Position numbers and translations under genes: made by a program. Below the pieces are notes generated by a model, which was not told the DNA's origin, did not search any database, and saw nothing but the letters and a program-made list of their open reading frames with translations. From Chrysomallon squamiferum (taxonomy: Eukaryota; Mollusca; Gastropoda; Neomphalida; Peltospiridae), in NCBI GenBank assembly GCA_012295275.1, contig CM022670.1, positions 10,034,083 to 10,098,082 of the forward strand: 64,000 bases of DNA, in the 5' to 3' direction. Below, in pieces: positions 12,501 through 22,841 of the stretch (within the stretch, counting starts at the first letter, position 1; each line of letters starts with the position of its first letter).

Positions 12501-15500
12501 TAAAAAATGCAATTTTACAAATATTATTTATATATCCTTTAGATCAAATCTGATTTAATTACGAAATACCTTTACGAAACTTTGAGTAATTAAATAAAGA
12601 TACTGATAACATAACTCTTTAAAAAAAAAAAAAAAAAAAAAGGTTTTTTTTCTTCACCTCATCCTTTTATTTTGCTGCCATCCATTATTTATTTATTTAT
12701 TTATTTATTTTTTAAAATATTTACATTATTAACATAACTGTGTGTGCATGGTCCTTTGTGCAAATCTTTGCAGCTTTTTCTAGGTAAATATGTACAGAAT
12801 TAACTAAGATTACAAAAAAGATTTACCATCATAATAGTCATCTTCTGCTGCTATGATTGTTGGACCTGCATGATTATTTTCATTCAGTTGCTCTGGCTGT
12901 GAAGGAATGTTTTTCCTAAACAAAAAATTGAGTTAAATTTTATACACACACACATTACACATTAAAAATTTGCACATTATTTATACTCTTGTGTTTTTTA
13001 CAAATTTTCTTTTTCATGTTTATTGGGGTTTTTTGTATTAATAATATTTATTACAATTATTATTATTTTTATTTCATTCATTTTTCTTAATTTGTTCTTT
13101 TATTCATTTTTCTATTTTTACTGGGGTTCTTTTATCCATTTTTTTTTTTTTTTTTTTAAATTTTATTCATTGTTCTTTATTATTTATTTACTAATACAAT
13201 TAAGTATTTTGTTTTTACTATTATTTATTTATTTATTGAAGTATTACTCTTTTTTCTTATTTTTTTAATTTTTTTTTTTTTTAATTTTATATGTTAAAGA
13301 ATTAAAAATGAATACTTTGACAGACAAACAAAAATTATACAATACAGACACTGCATGCAGAAACAAATGAAAGAAAAAAAATATATTTTTTTAATTATAT
13401 CTATCTCATTATATATATTAAATATCTCACTGTGGACTTGACTGCTGTGATTTTTGTTCTTCTGCGTCATAGAATTCTTCATCATCACTACTTGAGTAGG
13501 AAACTTCTGGAACAAGACTTCGATTTCTTTCTAAGTTTTCTTCAGCTTCAGGAGACTTTTCTGAAAGGTACATAAAGAAATTTTATATTTTATACTGTTA
13601 TTAATTTTAAAAATATGAATTATGATAATATAATGATAAAAAATCTAAATAAAAAATAGATGCACACTAAAGAGAAAAAAAAAGCTTTTAAAATTGAAAA
13701 CAAAATTTAATATAACCTTTCAATTTTATTCACTATCTATAACAAATTCTAAAAAAATATGAAATAAAATGTTAAAAAAATACACCTCAATTTATTTTTT
13801 TAATTTTTATTGCTTTTTATGCAGATATTCAAGTAACCGACAACAACTTTTTGTTTTCTCAAACATTTATATTTCTTTAGTTAATGAAATAAAAATTATA
13901 TTTTAACATCTAACGTAATATCAGTCCAAAATTAAAACAATACCAACTGAAAATCAAACAACATTGCTGTAATTAGGCTTTCCTCAAAACAAAATACACA
14001 GAGTAAATAATGAATATATTATAATCTCTGAAAGTTCTGTTTCTTATGAGTGTTTTTCCCATGTGGGTTGACTGAAGGACAACGTACCTGAACTAGCGAG
14101 GTTAATGTTAGGAAGTGAGGTGCTGCTGCTGACCATGCTGTGAACTGCGTCGATGCCCTGCTCCACCCGAACATGGTCAGAGGAAGCTGAGGTAGGAACT
14201 GTGAACAGGTGAGACGTTTAAGTATGGGTTAAATGTAACCTAGGTAACTGGGTTAATTATTTCATTACCATATGAAAAATCAAAGTAATGTGAATTGTAT
14301 TACTGAAAGCACGAAACTAAGTTAATAATCTGAATTTTATTACTGAAAGAAAGAACAAAACTCAGTAATTGATGAAAATTATATTACTAAATGAAAATAA
14401 TAAATAAATAAAAAAATTAAACTTCAGTAATCATTCTGAATTTTATTACAAATTAATAGAATAAAATCAAGTACTTAATCTGTATTTTATTACTAAATGA
14501 AAAATAATAATAATAATAATTAAAAAAGTATCTGTATTTTAATACTAAATGAAAAGATCAAAGTTGATTAATTAATCTGTTAACTATTCAGCACTAACTT
14601 TGAAAATATCATTTCGTTATCTTCTCAAGAAGTATGTTTATGTGTATGTGTGTGTATATATAAATATTCAAAAACAGATCATATTCAATTTACAAGGATG
14701 CTTAATTGTTCAAAAATTTTAAAGTTTTACTTGTAAATACCATTCAGACAATTTTAATGTTTCTTAACAAAGGTAACACTAACAAAAAATAGTGCAGTTT
14801 GGTGCAAAGTAACAAAGTTAAATAGCTAAGAAGAAGTATAAATTAAAACTAACTTTTGGGGTGCCAAAAAGTTAGTAAAGAATAACCATTACCACAGTGT
14901 ACCAAAAAACAAGGCAAAAAATGAAAGAATGTGTTTAAGGATATTTCATTATATTGTTACTTATGTTATGCCTAACATTCTGTTTTGTATAATAACAGGA
15001 TACAGAAGTTACTGTATACTTCTTAAGTCATCAGTTTAAATTATTTTTATTATAATTAATAATATGTGTTGAGTATGTAAATAGGTTATAAAGATTGGTT
15101 AAAAAAAAAAAAAAAATGAATTACTGCAAACAAAAACACAACCAGCTGAAACATATGTTGATCAGAATACTGCTGTTTTTATGTTAACCAATGTTAAAGA
15201 CTATTCCTAAAATGCAAAATGAAACAATAATAATAATAATAATAAACAGATAAATAAATAAAAATAATAAACCTAAAGTCTTGCTTTGATCAAAATGGTT
15301 GAAGTTGGCTTCACTGGTCAAAAGTGGAAGATCTGGTAATGTACCATTCAGAACTGGTTCTTTTAAACTTTCCTGAAAATAAAATTAACTTTTAATTAGT
15401 AAATTGCAACCAAAATTTGTGTCTTTTGTTTTTTTAGTATTAAATATTTTTTACTTACTTTGGCTAAGTGCAATTTCATATTTCAAAGCGTATATATATA

Positions 15501-18500
15501 TATATATATATATGCATATTTTCTTTATTATTTTATTAAAAAAACCTCGGGTAAATATTTTGCTTTAATTTTGGTCTAAAGTTAATTTCACCACATATAA
15601 ATATAATTTTAAAAGAATGTTAAATATCAAGACCAGGTATTCTAGGACACATGCAGTAAGATTTACATGTTATATATATATATATTTTTTTTTTTTTAAA
15701 TAAAAAAAATAATTATGATAATTATAACTCGGATATAACAACATACTGAAAATGCAAGTACATTTTTTTTCACATTAATATATATATTACATCCTATTAC
15801 CTTAATTAATTACCCATGCATAACACACACATATGCAAGATTTACATGTTAGTATTTAATTTATTTACAATTATCATATTTATATCTTTCTATCTATCTA
15901 CACACTCATTATTTTCAAAAACAGATCATATTCAATTTATAAGTATACTTAAATGTTTAAGTTCTTGTTAGTGTATATATATAAACTAACATGTAACATC
16001 TTACATTTATATATGTTATGCATGAATAATTACAGTAACAAGGATGTAATGTATGTTTTAATTATGAAACAAAATATATTTGCATTTTCAGTATGTGGTT
16101 ATTTTTAAGTTACAATTATCATTATTATTTTTATTATTTTCTACATGCATTTAATAATAACAATAACAATAATATTTTTTAAATATTATTATTATTAATA
16201 AAAAAAGAAAAAATGTTAGAACTAGCATTTAAGTCAGTTACTGTATCACATATGAATAATTTATTTGACATGCATGGGGATCCAATACCTTCATCTATTA
16301 ATCTAGATTAATGAATAATATTAGTTAATAGTGGTTGTTTTCAACAACAGTAAATATAAAACAAGCATAATAAAAGAACATACCTTTTACCAAAGTCATC
16401 CAAATATTTATTAGCATATAAAAGTTTGTTTTCACAATTAATTTTTGTTCAGTTAAATTTATATTATCTTATCAAAGATTTTAGCTAATGGTGATTAAAA
16501 TATAATAAAATAATTTTTTTGTTCATATTAGAAAATCTCTTTCATCATTCTTTTCATTTTAAATGAATAGATATTTATTAAAGACACCTCAAAATATTTT
16601 GTTAACAATTACAAGTTATTTTGTTTTAATAATGATATGCACAGTTACAATCTTAATGATCAAGCTAGAAGATATATTTCACATGAATCTTACCACAGAC
16701 ACGAATAAATATTATTTGATAAACTATAATGCATTCACTGTAATTTTAAAATAAAATTTTTAACCATAGTGCATGCTAGAAAAATAGAAAGGTTTGTAAG
16801 ATTCTTTGTTTTATTTTTCTTGCTCCAGCAAAAAAAAATAATTATGAAATTTAAACACTTTAGGCTAGATTTCATTTGAAAAAGGCACAGAATTAAAATA
16901 ACTTAATAATTATTATATTAGGACTTTCACAGAATACTCCTGAAAAATTAAAATCACAATTAGTCTGGTTCAAATATTTATCAAATATGTTTTTAAGTTT
17001 TTCTCTCCAAACCTTACCTAACCATTTGTTAGCATCAATTCAGCATACAGGCATTTTAAATAATAAATTAAACAAATGACAAGCCGTGCAAAGTGCTTGC
17101 AATCAGGAAGGTTATATATCACACAGTGCAGTTACATAAAAGGACTTACACATATAGGCTGCAGTATTTGACCCTGTCAAAATATTGTTTATTTTCAGTC
17201 TCACTCAACTGAATTTCCTTTCTATCCTATTTCAAATAAATATTATGTGATTTGCCAGGTATTAAGTGCTAAGGGGGATTTTTGTAAATTTTAATTCATT
17301 TGGTAAAGAGTAATGGATTTTCATTGTGAGGATTGTGGTAAAGCCACAGACATTAATATTGTGGAGAATCAGTATAATGATGAAGTTTTATGGAATTATG
17401 AATATTTGGTTTCATTATATATTCAGTGTTTTTGAGTATGTCCAGAAAGCTTTTAACAGCTTTAGAAAGGAGGGAAGGTTCTGTACATATAAAAATACAT
17501 ACCATGGGAGTTTGAGGAGGACAAATGGGTTCATCCTAAATTTGACAGAACACAACCTCATTATGGTTAATTTATTAGTTAATAAGCACATTAGTCTACT
17601 ACATTTTTATTGTACTTTATGGTCTGAAATGTATTATTTGATGATTTTTAATAACTGATACAGGTGTAAATTAAAATGTATATACTACAGTATGCCACAT
17701 ATGTAAAAAAAAAATTTATTATATTATGTTAAATATTCTGTGTGTCAGGTGTTATTTTCATAAAATGTTTAAATAACTGAATAACAAAAACAAAAACAAA
17801 AAATCACCAACATTTTTTAAAATTAAAAACAAATGCTCCCCCCAAACAAATTAACAGAACAAAAGATAGTTATGCATAATTAATGTTTTATGTGCAATTA
17901 TTTTGACATTCAAACCTCATAAAATGTTAGTTCAGTGAAAGGAGACACAAAAAAAAAAAATAATAATAATGCCTAAAATAAATGACAAATAAATAAATAT
18001 TTGATGAAAACAATAAATTTTGGTGAATACCAAAAATTAAACACAAACAGTAATATCAGCATTAGTTAAATTTGTTTCAAAACTAAAAAGCAAATTCATC
18101 TCTAATAAAAGCTTATTTGGATTAAGTTTTTTTCATACAGATAAAATTTTATCAAGATAAAAAGAAAAACCTTTGTAATCTGCATCATAACAATGGCATG
18201 TTTGATGGCCTCCACCATTCCCTGAAACAGAAGATTTTGGTTTAAATCCCCTAAGTTAAACTAGACAATATATAACAAAATACAGTGCTACAAATATAAA
18301 TGAAAAGATGATCACAAAGTAGTAAAATAAAAATCTGGATATATGAAACATGACTATAAAGTATGTGTGTTTGTGTGTGTGTGTGTGCATGCATGCATGT
18401 GTACTTATGTGTTTATGTATGTATGTGTTGTGAGTATGTATGTATGTATGTATGTATGTATGTATGTTTGTATGTGTGTGTGTGTGTAGGTTTGTATGTA

Positions 18501-18761
18501 TGTATATATAATAAAATATAATAAAGTATTAAAAAAATAAGCAAAGAAACTCTGCACAGGATTAATTATGCCAAAAAGTCTTTAAATTTTCCTTACCAAC
18601 TGAATGAGAAGCATTTGAAATTATAATAAGGAAGTAATGAACTATGTCTGATAAAAAGTTAAAATAATTACATCTGCTGTTACTTTGATGACACTGTATT
18701 TTTCTTTCTCTGCTGCATCAGGACATGCTTCAATTCTTGTCTCAAGGGCCTGAAGAAATAA

Positions 18762-18796
<35 letters not shown>

Positions 18797-20804
18797 ACAA
18801 ATAAACACACACATACAAATATATGTACATACACTCATACACAAACACAAATATATATCCATTTATCTATCTGATTATTTACATACAGACATAGATATAC
18901 ATATATATATGCACAATGTTAATAATTTAAAATAATAAAAATGTACATAATAATAAAATATACATAAAAATATTAATATGATAATTTCACTTCTATTTTA
19001 AAAAGAACTAGAATTGAAAATACATCCTGTGCTTTATGAAGATATTATTTTTTTGATTTTTTTGTTTTTTTTTTTTTAATCTGCCCACTTATTACATTAT
19101 AAACCACTTTAAAAATGACAACCACTTTAAAATTTTTATTAACTTTTTGATCCATACAAAAATATTGATTAGTGATTGCTGGCAATTTTTTGTCTCATGT
19201 AAAGAAATATAACCAAATTTTTAAAATTTGTAATGACAACCTTTATTATTTAAAATTCTGCTCAAGTGTATATCCAATTTTCTTTCTTTAATATTTTTTT
19301 TGGATGTGTTTAAAAAATATTTTCAAATTCAAAACTGTATTTCAAAAAATAATATTAATAATAATTAAATAATTAAACATGCTTTGTTAATTAACTAAAT
19401 AAAAAAAGTTACCTGTATCTGATCAATCAATATCTGAAGATAGGCATCAGTTTCCATCAATTTGTGATCAAATTCTTCTAAACTGGCCGAGCCTTTAGGT
19501 TCAAATTTCTGAACAAAAATACATTTTAATAAATCCCACTTACTTTTACACATTTACAAACTGAATACTACAGAAATAACACATTTAAATATTAAGAATC
19601 AAAACTTAATTTCACACATTATGATTATGATACTTATCATTATTAATTAATGAAAGGTATAAAAATCTTCTAAACCAACTGATCGTTCACGTTCAAATTT
19701 CTATATGAAGACACATTCTAATAAACCATACTTTTATATATGTCCAGTTTGAATAACTTTACACTGACATTAAATATTTAAACATTAAGAATCAAAACTT
19801 AATTTCATTCAGTATGATACTTATTATTATTATTATTATTAATTAACGAAAGGTACAATTTTTTAAATTTATCTCTTGCTCAGTATAGAGTACTTTTATT
19901 TTATCACTAGATGATAGGTCTAAGGTTGGCACCAAATTTTCAGTTATATCCACTAACCATGCCCTGGTAACAATATGTTTTATTTTTTGTATATACTGAT
20001 AATTTACCTTTCCTGCTTGCGAATGTCTGTAAACTGTATTTTCTAAAGCAGCTATCCACTGTTCACGCTCATCTGCATCTCGCGCTGCACAGTTAAAAAT
20101 TAAATTAAAGATTTAGCTTAAATCTAAAGTACTGGTATTATGTGTAATGGGCTGCAGATTCAGTCACTTGACTAAGGCTACTTCTCAATCAAACAAGGTC
20201 TGTATTACTGTTAATCAAAGACAGTGACTTGTGTTTTTGTTTAACATCACTGTGATAAGATTAATGCCTCTTGTTACTAATTAACTGCACCTGCAGAATT
20301 TTATTTCTTTTGTCCCATCATCAATGAGTAAAAGAACCATTTGCTGGATGTATACTGTCCATTATATTAAAATTCTCAGGTTCTGTTACATGATGATGAA
20401 ACATTTTGAATATAAACAAATGCAGACAAAGATACAAAGAAGTTAAATAATAAAACTAATAATAAAATTAAAAGAAATAATAATAATGAACAAAAAATGT
20501 TTTATAACATTATACGTGACTAGGTGTGATATAAAAATAATGAGAGTAACTTTAAAATGAAAAAAATTCTGATGCTAAAATATTTATGTGTGTGAACCTT
20601 GGAAGTGAAATGTTTTAAGATCTACAGTGATGGTAAAAGTGCTGTCATCTTCATCATCTATACCAATAACAGCTCCCTGAAAAAAAAAAAAAAAACAATA
20701 ATATATGTCTTAAGAATGCAAACATTTTATCATGTAAATTAATATCTGGATGGTGTGCTTGTCATATCATTAAAATACGATTTTGTGTTTGTGTATCTCT
20801 CTCT

Positions 20805-20895
<91 letters not shown>

Positions 20896-22668
20896 CTTGT
20901 GTGGTAAAGTTTAACCCTAAATTTGTTTGAAAGTTTGGATTTTAATCAGTCTTTTTATATTTAACATCATAAATGTGACCTTGTTCAATACTGCTTGCTA
21001 GTATTTTATACATTTTTCCATGCACAACACACTGTTTTTAATTAGAAAATAAATTAAACTTTTAAAATGAAACAAACCTTAAGTCTGACACAACCTCGAC
21101 GTGATCCCCTCATCATTTTGTCTTTTGACTGAAACAGAAAGAAAAAAGAATAATTAATTAAGTAAATTATACTATTTTTTTTTTTTATTGACTATAGAAT
21201 TTCAAATATAATGAAAATGTTTTCCAGTAATACAGTTCTACTACAGGATCAACAAAATTCTAAATCTAGAATAAAAATTCCAAAAATTTCCAAAAAAGAT
21301 TTCGAAATCATATTTGTGATTTGAATGGATATTAAAACAAATGATAAATATATAATAAAACTGCACTTTAATAAACAGTGAAATTAATTTAAAAGTTTAA
21401 ACAGAATATCATATATGATAAAACATGTAAACAGGTTGCTAAACATATTCATAGTTATGACAAAAATAATGAATAATAATTTTTATCATTTAAAAATTAC
21501 AATACATGATAATTAATATGACCTAAAAAAAAAGTATTGAATTTTTTTTTAATTTGAGTTGTAAAATATTATAATTTCTAAATAAATATTTATTGTTTGA
21601 GGCATTCCTTTAATGTAGCTTTTTACATTAATCAACATTAAATTTACTTTTATAATAATAATAATAATAATAATAATTTTAATAATAATTATTTATTTAT
21701 TTATTTATTTATTTTTTATTTTTTTTTGTATTATTATTTCCTTTTATACAAAAGGAAGTTTTAAAAGTTACAAGCCAATTTTTAAAAATAAAATTCACAT
21801 TAAACATTTCATTTTGAAAGCATTCAAATTAATTTCAAAATTAAATTTAAAATTAAACAAAATGTTCTGGATATAAAATTACTGTTTTCCTACTGTAATT
21901 AACTTTTAAATTGAAATATGACCTTGAATTACACAAACAAGATTGTTTTTAGATAATTAAGAAATAAATAAATAAAAAATAAAAATAAAACATCTTTTAA
22001 TCAAAATAATTTAAATAAACTGTTTTTAAAATATAATCAAATGATTTAATAATCTGTATTAAAACAAGAATTGTTGTTTTATAATTTTACAATGATTATA
22101 AATTAATAATTGGAATATTGTTTGGGTTTTTCTGTTGTTGTTTTTTTAAGTTTTATAATTATTTTAAATTATAACTTAACTTTATTACTGTTATACTTAT
22201 TAAGTAATTAACCTCATATTTTTGAACAATGACATATATATATATATATATTTTTTTAATTAATTAAACTGTTAAAGTCTAATAAACGAATAAATTGTTC
22301 ATTTTTTAAACAAGGTCAATTTAACGTCGTTAGTTTGAGGCATGAATTGTCTAATTTCAGTTGTCGGATAAAATTCCTTCCTTTGATCACGAAGATCATT
22401 ACAATCAGTTCTGACTTCTAAAATGAAGATCAAGATGACTTAGATAATAGATGTGATCGAATCATCGATCATACGATGATCATGGTATAACAGCATGACA
22501 ACAGTTTATTTGACATCTGTAAATGAAAACACATTACAGTAAAATACTGTTATGTCTTACCGTATAATATGATAAAATTCCTGAATTTTCATCTAAAACA
22601 AACCAGCGATATTGCCATCCTTTCATCACGTTTGTCCACTTGCTAAGTGGACCCTCCATGGTAGCCAT
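6514..22668 (-). CDS. OSBPL9: Oxysterol-binding protein-related protein 9 (ORP9), complete, 21 coding exons
   Basis: Lipid-transfer protein of ER-Golgi/endosome contact sites. In known ORP9s the PH domain binds PI4P membranes, the FFAT motif binds ER VAP proteins, and the ORD domain moves sterol or phosphatidylserine against PI4P. The spliced frame is 2121 nt, 706 aa (human about 736). It starts [22 protein letters not shown] domain residues about 4-100. A Ser-rich linker carries the FFAT core EEFYDAEE (278-285). The ORD spans about 334-690 with KPYNPIIGE (421-429) and the family signature EQVSHHPP (465-472). All junctions are GT-AG and phases agree. FFAT plus PH argues for ORP9 over ORP10/11. 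Exons in transcript order: 22561-22668, 21078-21128, 20598-20676, 20008-20084, 19413-19508, 18672-18749, 18171-18221, 15273-15372, 14088-14198, 13431-13560, 12827-12915, 12425-12454, 11616-11778, 10712-10880, 10127-10211, 9329-9503, 8568-8664, 8161-8283, 7650-7741, 7196-7331, 6514-6594. The linker exons (15273-12425) are the least certain in homology but stay in frame. The gene shares a promoter with DEPDC1. Confidence 0.95.
6822..7504. repeat. Dispersed ~70-bp direct repeat flanking an OSBPL9 exon
   Basis: Segments 6822-6893 and 7432-7504 are similar by eye (shared blocks around ATATATTAATTA and TTTTTAAAGTAATTG). They lie in the two introns either side of the exon at 7196-7331. Copies of one interspersed element or an old segmental duplication are both possible. 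Confidence 0.7.
9096..9205. repeat. Degenerate tandem repeat, ~45-50 bp unit
   Basis: Two and a half copies of a unit starting ACAAACTTTTAATAAAACAT, diverged by small indels, in an OSBPL9 intron. Confidence 0.75.
14281..14580. repeat. Degenerate minisatellite, ~50 bp unit, about 6 copies
   Basis: The phrase AATCTGTATTTTATTACTAA followed by ATGAAA recurs with variation about every 45-55 bp from 14281 to 14580. It lies in the OSBPL9 intron next to the exon at 14088-14198. Confidence 0.75.
15698..16137. mobile_element. MITE-like long inverted repeat in an OSBPL9 intron
   Basis: The left arm, about 15698-15852, reads as the reverse complement of the right arm, about 15986-16137. Conserved blocks include ACATACTGAAAATGCAA, CATGCATAACA and ACATGTTAG on the left arm, found inverted on the right. 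By eye roughly three quarters of positions agree. A loop of about 130 bp separates the arms. There is no ORF, so a non-autonomous element or snap-back duplication is the likely explanation. Target-site duplication was not resolved because the flanks are AT-rich. Confidence 0.7.
18416..18500. repeat. (GTAT)n/(GT)n microsatellite
   Basis: Tandem GTAT units followed by GT units in an OSBPL9 intron. Confidence 0.9.
18752..18800. repeat. (AAAT)n microsatellite next to an exon
   Basis: About 11 AAAT units immediately upstream (transcript sense) of the 3' splice site of the OSBPL9 exon 18672-18749. In the pre-mRNA it reads UUUA repeats and so forms part of the polypyrimidine/branch region. Confidence 0.9.
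19474..19862 (-). pseudogene. Tandem duplication carrying a decayed partial copy of OSBPL9 exon 5
   Basis: Copy 1 (19474-19665) contains the first half of the real exon at 19413-19508 plus upstream intron. Copy 2 (19666-19862) repeats it. Both include similar TCTTCTAAAC...TTCAAATTTCT blocks and the shared ATTAAGAATCAAAACTTAAT run. In copy 2 the 3' splice site is still an AG (TTCATATAG on the minus strand at about 19701-19709) and the frame begins [13 protein letters not shown] where the real exon has [13 protein letters not shown]. It then runs to a stop a few codons later, with no donor. So it is a truncated exon copy that cannot replace the original. Confidence 0.8.
20809..20891. repeat. 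Long (GT)n microsatellite
   Basis: About 40 uninterrupted GT units preceded by a short (CT)n. It lies in the OSBPL9 intron between the exons at 21078-21128 and 20598-20676. In the transcript it reads (CA)n about 130 nt before the downstream exon. Confidence 0.97.
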
Positions 22669-22841
22669 GTTTGTTATTGCAGGAAGTACACCTCCTTCGT
22701 TGTTAGCCAATCAAAAAAATGTGTTTAATAATATCCAATCAGAGGAAAGAGGGTGATTTGAAATGGAGAAATGGATGTCTGCAGCAGGTGCTTGTTGTCT
22801 ATTTGACATGCATTGCCTGCCAGTTTGTTGACTCTTTGACC
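22669..22841. promoter_or_regulatory. Bidirectional OSBPL9/DEPDC1 promoter with two CCAAT boxes and a CHR-like element
   Basis: Only 173 bp separate the two divergent start codons. The interval contains AGCCAATCA (CCAAT at 22707-22711) and TCCAATCAG (CCAAT at 22735-22739), spaced 28 bp and in the same orientation toward DEPDC1. TTTGAA follows at 22757-22762. No TATA box is evident. NF-Y sites plus a CHR (TTTGAA) are the known layout of DREAM/MMB-controlled G2/M genes. DEPDC1 is such a gene in mammals. The regulatory reading is inference; the motifs are directly visible. Confidence 0.65.

Noticed and set aside
17326-17658. 110-codon plus-strand frame in an ORP9 intron
   Set aside because: No recognisable domain, AT-driven composition, and no supporting splice structure.
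22719-22841. In-frame upstream ATG (22719) extending DEPDC1 by 41 codons
   Set aside because: The extension overlaps the second CCAAT box and lacks family similarity, while homology starts right after 22842.
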